From: Methylobacterium sp. Leaf123
GTDB taxonomy: Bacteria > Pseudomonadota > Alphaproteobacteria > Rhizobiales > Beijerinckiaceae
NCBI RefSeq assembly: GCF_001423405.1
Contig: NZ_LMNS01000023.1
Location: forward strand, 373,181 to 427,680
Direction of reading: 5' to 3'
DNA: 54,500 nt
Part shown: positions 1 through 10,076 of the stretch, piece after piece
Layout: each line of letters opens with the position of its first letter
Numbering within the stretch: position 1 is the first letter of the stretch
Program-made: the position numbers and the translations under genes
The notes under the pieces: generated by a model
Seen by the model: the letters and a program-made list of their open reading frames with translations, nothing else
Told to the model about the DNA's origin: nothing
Database searches by the model: none

Positions 1-1
1 G

Positions 2-529
2 GAGCAGTTGCTGGGCCAGGGCGACATGCTGTTCATGGCCGGCGGCGGGCGCACGACGCGCGTGCACGGGCCGTTCTGTTCGGACTCGGAAGTCGAGACG
101 GTCGTCGCCCACCTCAAGCGCCAGGGCCGGCCGTCCTACCTCGAAGCGGTCACCGCCGATGACGGCTCCTCCGAGCAGCCGGAGAAGCCGGCCAAGGGCG
201 GGCGGGCCGCGGCCAAGGCCGAGAAGGACGACTTCGCCGAGGCGGAGGAATCCGACGCTCCGGTCTTCGATATCGGAGCCTTCGCGGCGACCGCGGGCGC
301 CGAGGGTGGCGAACTCTACGAGCAGGCCATCGCCGTGGTGCTGCGCGACCGCAAGGCCTCGACGAGCTACATCCAGCGCCGTCTCCAGATCGGCTACAAC
401 CGCGCCGCCTCGATCATGGAGCGGATGGAGATCGAGGGGATCGTCGGGCCGGCCAACCATGCGGGCAAGCGCGAGATCCTGGTCGAGGGCCTCACGAGCG
501 CACCGTCCAGCGGCTACGACGACGACTGA
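2..529 (+). CDS. ftsK: DNA translocase FtsK, C-terminal end (partial)
   Basis: This is the 3' end of a gene that begins before the window; the frame is open from base 2 and encodes 175 residues. FtsK is the septal dsDNA translocase that pumps chromosome termini during division. The first part (about residues 1-55) looks like the end of the RecA-like motor domain. An Ala/Lys/Glu-rich linker follows. From about residue 98 there is a winged-helix gamma domain (ELYEQAIAVVL, STSYIQRRLQIGYNRA, IMERMEIEGIVG), which in the family reads KOPS/SRS DNA. The ending is intact. lolA follows on the same strand after 161 bases, the usual neighbour in Hyphomicrobiales. Confidence 0.93.
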   Translation, partial: EQLLGQGDMLFMAGGGRTTRVHGPFCSDSEVETVVAHLKRQGRPSYLEAVTADDGSSEQPEKPAKGGRAAAKAEKDDFAEAEESDAPVFDIGAFAATAGAEGGELYEQAIAVVLRDRKASTSYIQRRLQIGYNRAASIMERMEIEGIVGPANHAGKREILVEGLTSAPSSGYDDD

Positions 530-690
530 GTACCGCTCACCACCGCGCAAATCCGGCCCCCGTCGCATATTCGCCACAGGGGCCGGGTCTACCCGCGAAC
601 ACGACATCCGGACGCGCCGCCATCGCGCGCGTCCGCAGCCGGGACAGTTCGAGCCCCGCGCACCCGCAAGCTTTCGGAGATGCCCACACG

Positions 691-1644
691 ATGACTGGCC
701 GACGCCTCTCCCTCGCTGCCGGTCCGCTGCTCGTCGCCGCGCTGGCGCTCCAGCCGCAGCCCGTGGAAGCCCAGGTCTCCTCCTTCCTCGACGGCCTGTT
801 CGGCCGCAAGGAAGAGCCGCCGACCCCGCCGGCCCGGGCGCCCGAGCCGGAGGCAGCCCCGACGCCGGCCCCGGCCAAGAAGGCGGCCGCCAAGCCCGGC
901 AAAGGCGCGGACAAGGCGGCGGAGAAGTCTTCGGACAAGCCCGCCGAGAAGACCGGCAGCATCAAGGCCGCAGCCAAGCCCGGCGCGCCTGCGTCAGCGG
1001 CGCCGGCCGCGAGCCCCGGTACGCGGGTCGCGGCGGTGGGCGCGCCGACTCTCGGCGCCTCGTTGCAGGATGCCGACCCGGCCACCGTCGTGGCGGCGGC
1101 CAACAGCTATTTTAACGGCTTCCAGACCCTCACCGGCGGCTTCATCCAGATCGGCGCCGACGGGCGGCGCATCGGCGGCAAGCTCACGCTCGCCAAGCCG
1201 GGGCGCCTGCGCTTCGAGTACGACCAGCCCTCCCCGCTCGAAGTGGTGGCCGACGGCACCTCGGTCGCGGTGCGCGACCGCAAGCTCGGCACCCAGGATC
1301 TCTACTTCATCTCGCAGACGCCGCTGAAATTCCTGCTGCGGGACAAGATCGACCTCGCCCGCGACCTGACGGTGAGCGAGGTGACCAACGATCCGGGCGG
1401 CGTGCGCATCGCGCTGGAGGACCGCTCGACGCTGGGCGGCACCTCGAAGATCCAGCTCTTCTTCGATGCCGAGATGAAGACCCTGTCGCAGTGGCGGATC
1501 ACCGACCCGCAGGGCTACCTCACCACCGTGCAGCTTTCGAACCTGCAGAAGGGCAAGGCGGTCGATGGGTCGCTGTTCTTCATCAATTACGGCCGGTCCG
1601 AGGACAAGGCGATGCAGCAGCAGATCGAGGGGCGAAACCCCTGA
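691..1644 (+). CDS. lolA: Outer-membrane lipoprotein carrier LolA
   Basis: Periplasmic chaperone that takes lipoproteins from LolCDE to the outer membrane. The 317-residue product begins with a signal peptide (hydrophobic stretch ending near VEAQ, about residue 26). A long Ala/Lys/Pro-rich low-complexity region follows to about residue 110. The LolA fold then runs from TVVAAANSYFNGFQTLTGGF to the C-terminus, with LRFEYDQPSPLEVVADG and TLSQWRITDPQG typical of the family. It is longer than the roughly 200-residue enterobacterial protein because of the linker, which is common in this order. A GGAG lies upstream of the ATG. It sits downstream of ftsK. Confidence 0.9.
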   Translation: MTGRRLSLAAGPLLVAALALQPQPVEAQVSSFLDGLFGRKEEPPTPPARAPEPEAAPTPAPAKKAAAKPGKGADKAAEKSSDKPAEKTGSIKAAAKPGAPASAAPAASPGTRVAAVGAPTLGASLQDADPATVVAAANSYFNGFQTLTGGFIQIGADGRRIGGKLTLAKPGRLRFEYDQPSPLEVVADGTSVAVRDRKLGTQDLYFISQTPLKFLLRDKIDLARDLTVSEVTNDPGGVRIALEDRSTLGGTSKIQLFFDAEMKTLSQWRITDPQGYLTTVQLSNLQKGKAVDGSLFFINYGRSEDKAMQQQIEGRNP

Positions 1645-1820
1645 GTCGAGGGCGATGAGGGCAGCAACAACATGGATTGCTTTCCCCTCCGCATCACCAA
1701 GATGTGTTGTCACACCGCCTTTTGAGATCGCTGAAACTCTTTGGATAACGGCTGGGATACGCTGAGGCGCATCCCGGTTTTAAGCATCCGTTGAGAGGAA
1801 TGCGGGCCTATAGGCGGGCC

Positions 1821-1848
1821 GTCCATGGGGGGCGGCCCCCCATGGGAC
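1821..1848 (+). promoter_or_regulatory. GC-rich hairpin in the 5' UTR of the GGDEF-EAL gene
   Basis: An almost perfect inverted repeat: arms 1821-1832 (GTCCATGGGGGG) and 1836-1848, three-base loop, one bulged base. It ends 13 bases before the ATG at 1862, so in RNA it would cover or border the ribosome binding region. It has no U-tract, so it is not a simple terminator. A role in translational control is inferred only. Confidence 0.4.
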
Positions 1849-1861
1849 GCTGTCCGGCCGT

Positions 1862-3541
1862 ATGTCCGCCCTCGCCGCTCCGTCGCTGTCGATCGCCCTG
1901 CCGTTCGAGGCGGCGCTTGCCGAGATGGCCGCGCCCGTTCTGCTGCTCGATGCGGGCGGCAGCGTCGTCTTCGCCAATGCCCGCGCGGCGGCCCTGCTCG
2001 CCTGCGCCGAACCGGTCGGCCTTCCCCTCCCCGCCCTGCTGGCCCCCTTCGACGCCGCGGAGCCGGAGGTTGACCCCATTCTGGAGGCCGTGCGCGCCGC
2101 CCGCCCCGTCCGGGCGCGGCTCACCCTCGGCGGCGACCGCCGCGTCGAGGCGGCGCTGGTGCCGCTCTCGGCCGGCGGCTTCGCCCTCACCTTCGAGGAC
2201 GTGACCGAGCAACTCCGCGGCGCGGCCCTGGCCCGGCAGGAGCCGCTCACCGGCCTTTGCAACCGCGTCGGCCTGCATGACCGCCTCGACGCCGCACTGA
2301 CCGAGGCGGCGGGGACGGGGGTGCCGCTCGCGGTGCTGATGCTCGACCTCGATCGGTTCAAGACGGTCAACGACACCCTCGGGCATCCGGTCGGCGACGC
2401 GCTCCTGCGCAAGGTCGCCGAGCGCCTGCGCCGAGCCACCCGCAGCGGGGATGTGGTCGCGCGGCTCGGCGGCGACGAGTTCGCCATCCTCCAAGTCAAC
2501 CCGCATGCCGGCGTCGAGCAACCGCACGCGGCCGAGGCGCTGGCACGCCGCCTCGTCGATCTCGTCGGGCGCACCTACGTCGTCGAGGGCCATATGCTCA
2601 ATGTCGGCGTCAGCGTCGGCGTCGCCATCGCCCCCACCGACGGCCAGAACGCCGACGACCTGCTGAAACACGCCGACCTCGCGCTCTACCGGGCCAAGGC
2701 CGCGGGCCGGGGCACCTACCGCTTCTTCGAGCCGGCGATGAACGCGCAGATGCAGGCGCGCCGCGGCCTGGAGATCGACCTGCGCCGGGCGATGGCCCTC
2801 AAGCAGTTCGACCTCGCCTTCCAGCCGCAGATCCGGCTGGAGAGCGGGGAGGTGACGGGGTTCGAGGCGCTGCTGCGCTGGAACCACCCCGAGCGCGGAT
2901 CGGTCTCGCCGGCCCTGTTCATCCCCTTGGCCGAGGAGATCGGCATCATCGTCGGCATCGGCGAGTGGGTGTTGCGCACCGCCTGCCGCGAAGCGGCGCG
3001 CTGGCCGCAAGCCGCCTCGATCGCCGTGAACCTCTCCCCCGTGCAGTTCCGCGGCGGCCGGCTGGTCGAGACGGTGATGAACGTGCTGGCCCAGACCGGC
3101 CTCGACCCGGCCCGGCTGGAACTGGAGATCACCGAAGGCGCGCTCCTCGAGAACACCGACAGCGTGCTCGACGTGCTGAACGGCCTGCGCGCGCTGGGCG
3201 TGAAGATCTCGATGGACGATTTCGGCACCGGCTACTCGTCCCTGAGCTACCTGCAGAAATTCCCCTTCGACAAGATCAAGATCGACCAGTCCTTCGTCCG
3301 CGGCATGGAGGGCAATGCCGAGTGCGGGGCGATCGTGCGGGCCATCGCCCGGCTCGGCGCCAGCCTCGGCATGCGCACCACCGCCGAGGGCGTCGAGACG
3401 GCGACGCAGCTCGACGCCATCCGCGCCGAGGGCTGCACCGAGGTCCAGGGCTACCTGACCGGGCGCCCGATGCCGGCCGCCCAGGCCGCCGCCCTGCTGT
3501 CGGTGCCTCCGAGCACTCCGCCCGCCACCTTGCCCGCCTGA
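1862..3541 (+). CDS. PAS-GGDEF-EAL cyclic-di-GMP enzyme
   Basis: Bifunctional-looking c-di-GMP turnover protein of 559 residues with no membrane segment. Residues 15-120 resemble a degenerate PAS domain (PVLLLDAGGSVVFANARAAALL). The cyclase domain has intact GGDEF at 203-207, with an RxxD inhibitory site (RSGD) five residues before it. The phosphodiesterase domain has EALLR at 335-339 and the expected metal and catalytic motifs (NLSPVQFR, EITEG, DDFGTGYSS, KIKID, EGVET, VQGY). Both halves look catalytically competent; net direction cannot be predicted. A BLUF photoreceptor gene starts 17 bases downstream, so the pair is probably one transcript and light may be the input. Both genes lie between lolA and xth. 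Confidence 0.92.
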   Translation: MSALAAPSLSIALPFEAALAEMAAPVLLLDAGGSVVFANARAAALLACAEPVGLPLPALLAPFDAAEPEVDPILEAVRAARPVRARLTLGGDRRVEAALVPLSAGGFALTFEDVTEQLRGAALARQEPLTGLCNRVGLHDRLDAALTEAAGTGVPLAVLMLDLDRFKTVNDTLGHPVGDALLRKVAERLRRATRSGDVVARLGGDEFAILQVNPHAGVEQPHAAEALARRLVDLVGRTYVVEGHMLNVGVSVGVAIAPTDGQNADDLLKHADLALYRAKAAGRGTYRFFEPAMNAQMQARRGLEIDLRRAMALKQFDLAFQPQIRLESGEVTGFEALLRWNHPERGSVSPALFIPLAEEIGIIVGIGEWVLRTACREAARWPQAASIAVNLSPVQFRGGRLVETVMNVLAQTGLDPARLELEITEGALLENTDSVLDVLNGLRALGVKISMDDFGTGYSSLSYLQKFPFDKIKIDQSFVRGMEGNAECGAIVRAIARLGASLGMRTTAEGVETATQLDAIRAEGCTEVQGYLTGRPMPAAQAAALLSVPPSTPPATLPA

Positions 3542-3558
3542 TTCAGGAGCCCGCCCGG

Positions 3559-4005
3559 ATGAACCCAAAAGACCTGCGTCGTCTCGTCTATTACAGCCGC
3601 AACCGGGTCGCCGGCGCCCCCGCGGCGATGGACGAGACGATCCGCGGCATCCTGGCCGCGAGCCGGACCAACAACGCCCGCATCGACGTCACCGGGGCGC
3701 TGATGTTCAATGCCGGCTGCTTCGCTCAGGTGCTGGAGGGGCCGGAAGACGCGGTCGAGACCACCTTCGAGCGCATCCAGCAGGACGAGCGCCACGGCGA
3801 GGTCTCGCTGCTCGCCTTCGAGGCGGTGGAGACGCGCCTCTTCACCGATTGGTCGATGGCCTATGTCGGGGCCTCGCAGGCCGACGCGGCCCGCTACGGC
3901 GATGTGGCGGGCGAGAGCGGCTTCGACCTCTCGCGGATGACGGGCGACCGGCTCTGCGCCGTCCTGCACAGTCTCGCCCTGGAGGAGGAGACGGCTGCGG
4001 CGTGA
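3559..4005 (+). CDS. BLUF-domain blue-light photoreceptor
   Basis: A 148-residue protein made almost only of a BLUF (FAD-binding blue-light) domain with a short C-terminal tail. The key positions are present: Tyr11 (RLVYYS), Asn38-Asn39 (SRTNN), Gln57 (CFAQVLEGP), Trp98 and Met100 (DWSMAYVG), and the DERH motif at 76-79. The Tyr-to-Gln distance is 46, four more than in PixD or AppA; the Asn-to-Gln distance is normal, so the extra residues lie in the loop after strand 1. The ATG at 3559 has CAGGAG nine bases upstream. It has no output domain, so it probably signals through a partner, the adjacent GGDEF-EAL protein being the obvious candidate (inference). Confidence 0.9.
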   Translation: MNPKDLRRLVYYSRNRVAGAPAAMDETIRGILAASRTNNARIDVTGALMFNAGCFAQVLEGPEDAVETTFERIQQDERHGEVSLLAFEAVETRLFTDWSMAYVGASQADAARYGDVAGESGFDLSRMTGDRLCAVLHSLALEEETAAA

Positions 4006-4023
4006 CAAGCCGAGCGCCTGCCT

Positions 4024-4126
4024 AGAGCACCGTCCTGGATATCGGATTCAGGGCGGTGCTCTAGGCTCTTGTTTTTGCATCATCTTTTTTGCGAAAGCCG
4101 GCAACCACCTTTCGGGACGATGCTCT
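4024..4126. repeat. Palindromic intergenic repeat, family A copy 1
   Basis: About 103 bases in two modules. The first is an imperfect palindrome running from AGAGCACCGTCC to GGGCGGTGCTCT. The second begins GCATCATCTTTTTT and ends CACCTTTCGGGACGATGCTCT. The same two modules in the same order recur at 33109-33210 with close identity. It follows the BLUF gene. Confidence 0.8.
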
Positions 4127-4150
4127 GGCCGACCTGTTTTGGCACCCAGA

Positions 4151-4300
4151 ACGATCCTTATGCTGAGGTGCTGCGTCAGCAGCCTCGAAGCACGCCGCGA
4201 CGCCGCTCCCGGCCCACTGCCCCATGGGCCAATGCTTTGGGATCAACCGTTCAGGCGTGCTTCGAGGCCGAGCTGTCGCTCGGCACCTCAGCATGAGGAA
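4151..4300. repeat. Long imperfect inverted repeat in the BLUF-xth spacer
   Basis: Arms of about 42-46 bases (4154-4196 and 4254-4299) match in inverted orientation: the left arm has ATGCTGAGGTGC and CCTCGAAGCACGCC, the right arm has their complements. Each arm also contains a small internal palindrome. About 57 bases lie between the arms. This resembles the CTGAGG/CTTCGAGG mosaic elements of Hyphomicrobiales genomes. With family A and the start of xth, it accounts for the 406-base stretch 4006-4411, in which I see no gene. Confidence 0.7.
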
Positions 4301-4411
4301 CAAGGGGGCTTGCCAAACAGCGCAGGCAGGCAGGCTCTGAGGCTGGTTTGCGAGGCGCGCGGGTTGGGCTAACGGGGCGGCATCCCTCGCCACGCTTCTC
4401 AGGCAATCCCC

Positions 4412-5221
4412 GTGCGCCTCACCGTCACGACCTGGAACATCAACTCGGTGCGCCTGCGCATCGAGTCCGTGCTGCGCTTCCTCCGCGAGGCCCAGCCGGA
4501 CGTGCTGTGCCTGCAGGAGACCAAGTGCCCCGACGACCTGTTCCCGCTCAAGGCGTTCAAGGGATCGGGCTACGAGAACATCGTCTTCGCCGGGCAGAAG
4601 GGCTATAACGGCGTCGCGATCATCTCGCGCTTTCCGCTGCTGACCCGCGACGTGATGAGCTTCTGCGACCGGCCCGATGCGCGCCACATCTCGGCGGTGC
4701 TCGGGGCCGAGGCGGGACTGGCGGCTGGGATCGTGCTGCACGATTTCTACGTGCCCGCGGGCGGCGATATGCCCCACCGCGACCTCAACCCGAAATTCGC
4801 GCACAAGCTCGACTTCCTGTCCGAGTTGCGGGCCTGGGGCGGGCGGCGCGTTTCCGGGCCGGCGATCCTCGTGGGCGACCTCAACGTCGCGCCCCTGGAG
4901 CACGACGTCTGGTCGCACAAGCAGCTCCTCGACGTGGTGAGTCACACCCCCGTCGAGACCGAGGCGCTCGAGACGCTGCGGGGCGAGGCCGGCTGGATCG
5001 ACGCGGCGCGGCTCCTCACCCCGGAGCCGGAAAAGATCTACACGTGGTGGAGCTACCGCTCGCCGAACTGGGAGCTGGCCAACAAGGGCCGGCGCCTCGA
5101 CCATGCCTGGGTCTCGCCCGATCTGGCCGGCACGGTGCGCAAGGTCGCGGTGTTCCGCGAGGCGCGCGGCTGGGAGAAGCCATCCGATCACGTCCCGGTG
5201 ACTTTGATGTTGGAGCTCTGA
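4412..5221 (+). CDS. xth: Exodeoxyribonuclease III
   Basis: AP endonuclease and 3'-5' exonuclease of base-excision repair, 269 residues, the family's usual length. Endonuclease/exonuclease/phosphatase motifs are visible: TWNINSVRLR at the N-terminus, the metal-binding Glu in LQETKCPDDLFP, the DFYVPAGGD and GDLNVAP segments, and the C-terminal SDHVPV with catalytic Asp-His. The start is GTG at 4412, placing the conserved RLTVTTWN at the very N-terminus. In relatives xth commonly follows lolA; here the c-di-GMP/BLUF pair and repeats lie between. Confidence 0.94.
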   Translation: MRLTVTTWNINSVRLRIESVLRFLREAQPDVLCLQETKCPDDLFPLKAFKGSGYENIVFAGQKGYNGVAIISRFPLLTRDVMSFCDRPDARHISAVLGAEAGLAAGIVLHDFYVPAGGDMPHRDLNPKFAHKLDFLSELRAWGGRRVSGPAILVGDLNVAPLEHDVWSHKQLLDVVSHTPVETEALETLRGEAGWIDAARLLTPEPEKIYTWWSYRSPNWELANKGRRLDHAWVSPDLAGTVRKVAVFREARGWEKPSDHVPVTLMLEL

Positions 5222-5290
5222 GCCGGGAACGCGGACGCCCGTCCAGGCATTGGGTCTCCAATCTGAGCTTTCGAAATGGAGTCCCACCGC

Positions 5291-5404
5291 ATGCGCTCGA
5301 TCCTGCGCCAGATCGTCGTCGTCTTCCTGCTGCCGAAGGCCATCAGCTACCTGCGTCGCCGCTTCGGCGGCGGACGGGCAGCGGGTTCGCACCGCTCGTA
5401 CTGA
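5291..5404 (+). CDS. Small basic hydrophobic protein, unknown function
   Basis: A 37-codon frame: one hydrophobic segment (QIVVVFLLPKAISYL) followed by an arginine/glycine-rich tail. The ATG at 5291 has GGAG nine bases upstream; an in-frame ATG at 5276 would add five residues but has a poorer leader. It follows xth by 69 bases on the same strand and ends before a palindromic repeat. I do not recognise it. A single-pass small membrane protein is plausible, and a chance frame cannot be excluded. Confidence 0.45.
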   Translation: MRSILRQIVVVFLLPKAISYLRRRFGGGRAAGSHRSY

Positions 5405-5465
5405 AGTCCGGGTTTCGAAAGGACGAGTCCTTTCGCGGGTCCAGGGCAGAGCCCTGGTTGAGGGA

Positions 5466-5512
5466 AGCCGGGGCACTGCCCCGGCGCCCCGCCAAAGGGA
5501 TTGATCCCTTTG
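5466..5512. repeat. REP-like palindromes, family B copy 1
   Basis: Two palindromes in tandem: GCCGGGGCACTGCCCCGGC and CCAAAGGGATTGATCCCTTTGG. The same pair occurs in inverted orientation at 15758-15810. A further CAGGGCAGAGCCCTGG palindrome precedes it (about 5440-5457). It lies between the small gene at 5291 and the end of the permease gene. Confidence 0.75.
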
Positions 5513-5524
5513 GAATCCCGATGG

Positions 5525-6934
5525 TCAGGCGACGCGTCGGCGGCCGTAGCCGAACCAGATCGCCAGCCCGAGACCGAGCCAGACCAGCAGGCGCAGCCAG
5601 GTATCGCCGGGCAGGCTCGCCATCAGGGCGAGGCAGGCGAGGATGCCCAGCACCGGCACGAGGGCGCCGCCGGGTACGCGGAAGGGCCGCGCCCGCTCCG
5701 GCTCCATGCGGCGCAGGATCAGCACGCTGGCGCAGACGAGGATGAACGCGAACAGCGTGCCGATGCTGACGAGTTCGCCGAGAATGTCGATCGGCACCAA
5801 AGCCGACACCACGGCCGTGGCGAGACCGATCACCCCTTGCGCGACGAACGGCGTCCGGGTCCGCACCCCGATCCGCGCGAACAGATCCGGCAGCATGCGG
5901 TCGCAGGCCATGGCGTAGCAGATCCGGGCCTGACCATAGAGGGCGGTGAGGGCCGCCGTGGTGAGCCCGATCAAGGCGCCGGCCTTGATCGCCGCGGAGA
6001 AGCCGGCCAGCCCCGTCACCGCCATGGCCCGCGCGATCGGGTCGGCCACGTCGAGGTCGCGATAGGGCACGAGGCCGGTGAGCATGGCGGCCACCGCCAC
6101 GTAGAGCGCCGCGGTGACGAGGAGCGAGCCGATCAGACCCACCGGCGCGTCCCGCTGCGGGTTGCGGGTCTCGCCGGCGGCGGTCGAGATGGTCTCGAAG
6201 CCGACATAGGCGAAGAACACGACCCCGGCCCCGCGAAGGATGCCACTCCAGCCGAAGGCGCCGAACGTGCCCTCGTTCGCCGGCACCAGCGGCTGCCAGA
6301 GTTCGGGCCGCAGATGCCCTACGCCGAGGCCGAGGAAGGCGAGGATGATCGCGACCTTCAGCATCACCAGCACGGTGTTGGTGCGGGCCGCCTCCCGGTT
6401 GTCGCGCATCAGCAGGGCGGTGAGCACCAGCACGACGAGCGCTGCCGGCCCGTTCACGATCCCGCCCTCCCCCGGCCCCGCGGCCAGCCATGCCGGCAGC
6501 CTCAGGCCGGCATCGGCGAGCAGGCTCTGCGCATAGCCCGACCAGCCGACGGCGATGGTCGCCGCGGCCATGGCAAATTCGAGAACCAGATCCCAGCCGA
6601 TGATCCAGGCCGGCAGGGCGCCGAGCGTGACGTAGGTGTAGGAATAGGTGGATCCCGCCACGGGGATCATCGCGGCGAGTTCCGCGTAGCAAAGCGCCAC
6701 CAGCCCGCTCGCGACCGCGCCGAGCACGAAGGAGAGCATCAGCCCCGGCCCGGCATAGTTCGCCGCCGCCGTGCCGGTGAGCACGAAGATCCCCGCCCCG
6801 ACCGTCGCGCCGACGCCGATGCAGACGAGGCTGAAGGCGGAGAGGTTTCGGGCCAGCGCCGGACCGTCCGAATCGGACACGTCCGCGACGAGGGCGGCGA
6901 TGGGCTTTCGGGCGCCGAGGGCGGAACGGGGCAT
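5525..6934 (-). CDS. APC-family amino-acid permease
   Basis: Inner-membrane transporter of the amino acid/polyamine/organocation superfamily, 469 residues with about 12-13 hydrophobic segments. The start at 6934 ([10 protein letters not shown]) is chosen because the permease similarity begins just after it; an upstream in-frame extension is unlike the family. The first helix carries the APC motif [15 protein letters not shown], followed by [16 protein letters not shown] and [16 protein letters not shown], as in the YhdG/CAT-like cationic amino-acid transporters. Substrate is not predictable. It is divergent from rpsO. Confidence 0.88.
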   Translation of the reverse strand: MPRSALGARKPIAALVADVSDSDGPALARNLSAFSLVCIGVGATVGAGIFVLTGTAAANYAGPGLMLSFVLGAVASGLVALCYAELAAMIPVAGSTYSYTYVTLGALPAWIIGWDLVLEFAMAAATIAVGWSGYAQSLLADAGLRLPAWLAAGPGEGGIVNGPAALVVLVLTALLMRDNREAARTNTVLVMLKVAIILAFLGLGVGHLRPELWQPLVPANEGTFGAFGWSGILRGAGVVFFAYVGFETISTAAGETRNPQRDAPVGLIGSLLVTAALYVAVAAMLTGLVPYRDLDVADPIARAMAVTGLAGFSAAIKAGALIGLTTAALTALYGQARICYAMACDRMLPDLFARIGVRTRTPFVAQGVIGLATAVVSALVPIDILGELVSIGTLFAFILVCASVLILRRMEPERARPFRVPGGALVPVLGILACLALMASLPGDTWLRLLVWLGLGLAIWFGYGRRRVA

Positions 6935-7045
6935 AGGGTCTCGCGTACCTGACCGGAAGGCATCCGGCGAAGCGAAAGCCGGGCCGGATGCGGGGTGGGA
7001 TCGGGGCGCAGTATGCGGCGGATTTCGCCCCGGCGGATGGCGCCT

Positions 7046-7074
7046 CTGGCACATCCCGCGATTTCGTGTATGGT
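7046..7074 (+). promoter_or_regulatory. Candidate sigma-70 promoter for rpsO-pnp
   Basis: CTGGCA at 7046-7051 and TATGGT at 7069-7074 with a 17-base spacer, giving a leader of about 155 bases before rpsO. It lies in the 301-base spacer (6935-7235) between the divergent permease and rpsO; no gene is seen in that spacer. Sequence match only. Confidence 0.4.
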
Positions 7075-7235
7075 CCGCGCCGCCTCGACCCGGTTACCGG
7101 GCGGGGCTTGTGCCGCTTGCGGCTGACCGTGCTGGACGACATCCCGGCACCGGCCCGACCGCGAGTTTTTCAAAGGTGCCCTTGCCCTTCCATGGGCGGC
7201 ATCTTCCGACCAAACCTCCATCTGAAAGGCCTGCG

Positions 7236-7505
7236 ATGTCGATTACGGCAGAGCGCAAGACCGCGCTCATCAAGGACTACGCCAAGGGCAACAAGGACAC
7301 CGGCTCGCCGGAGGTCCAGATCGCCATCCTCACCGAGCGGATCACCAACCTGACCGCCCACTTCAAGACCCACGGCAAGGACAACCATTCCCGCCGCGGC
7401 CTCCTGAAGCTGGTCTCGCAGCGCCGCTCGCTGCTCGACTACCTGAAGCGCAAGGAAGAGGCGCGCTACCGCACCCTCATCGAGCGCCTCGGCATCCGTC
7501 GCTAA
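7236..7505 (+). CDS. rpsO: 30S ribosomal protein S15
   Basis: Primary 16S-binding ribosomal protein, 89 residues, exactly the family length. Hallmarks are [47 protein letters not shown] and the C-terminal LIERLGIRR. The ATG at 7236 follows a GAAAGG-type leader. It is followed by pnp after 261 bases, the conserved proteobacterial rpsO-pnp order, with a hairpin terminator right after the stop. Confidence 0.98.
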   Translation: MSITAERKTALIKDYAKGNKDTGSPEVQIAILTERITNLTAHFKTHGKDNHSRRGLLKLVSQRRSLLDYLKRKEEARYRTLIERLGIRR

Positions 7506-7512
7506 GGCCAAC

Positions 7513-7538
7513 CGCGCGGTCCTTCGGGGCCGCGTTTT
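7513..7538 (+). terminator. rpsO terminator with UUCG tetraloop
   Basis: CGCGG at 7515-7519 pairs with CCGCG at 7530-7534, the stem continuing to a C(TTCG)G loop at 7522-7527, followed by TTTT. It begins eight bases after the rpsO stop, so it probably separates or attenuates rpsO and pnp transcription. Confidence 0.75.
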
Positions 7539-7660
7539 CACGAAGCCGCGCTTCTCACGAACTGGACCCCGGTTCGGCGTCAGAGAGTGCGGCACACCAA
7601 GAAGGACCGCTCGGGCATGGGGCCCGGCCGGTCCGATCCGGGCGGCTTGAAGGCGCAGGG

Positions 7661-7724
7661 CGCCAGGGCAGGATCGCGAGACGCTTCTCTCAAAACGAAG
7701 CGTCTCGCCGTCTTGCCTCTGGCG
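7661..7724 (+). promoter_or_regulatory. pnp leader hairpin
   Basis: A long hairpin in the pnp leader. The perfect inner stem is 7676-7687 with 7697-7708 (GCGAGACGCTTC and complement, nine-base loop). An imperfect outer stem joins GCCAGGGCAGGA (from 7662) with TCTTGCCTCTGGC (to 7723). It ends about 43 bases before the pnp ATG. In E. coli a hairpin at this site is cut by RNase III and lets PNPase repress itself; the analogous role here is inferred from position and shape. Confidence 0.55.
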
Positions 7725-7766
7725 GCGCCGGGCTCAGCCCACCGCATGTTTGAAGGCGAGAGACAT

Positions 7767-10013
<2,247 letters not shown>

Positions 10014-10044
10014 GCCCCGTCCCACACGCCCTATCGGACGTTTG

Positions 10045-10076
10045 AAGAGCGCGGTCCCTCCGGGGGCCGCGCTCTT
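10045..10076 (+). terminator. pnp terminator
   Basis: Perfect outer stem AAGAGCGCGG (10045-10054) with CCGCGCTCTT (10067-10076) and a short C/G inner stem. There is little U-tract beyond the CTTT of the right arm. It lies 32 bases after the pnp stop. Confidence 0.7.

Noticed and set aside
4024..4300. Repeats between BLUF and xth, considered as an insertion sequence or CRISPR
   Set aside because: No transposase frame, no target-site duplication seen, and no regularly spaced direct repeats with spacers.
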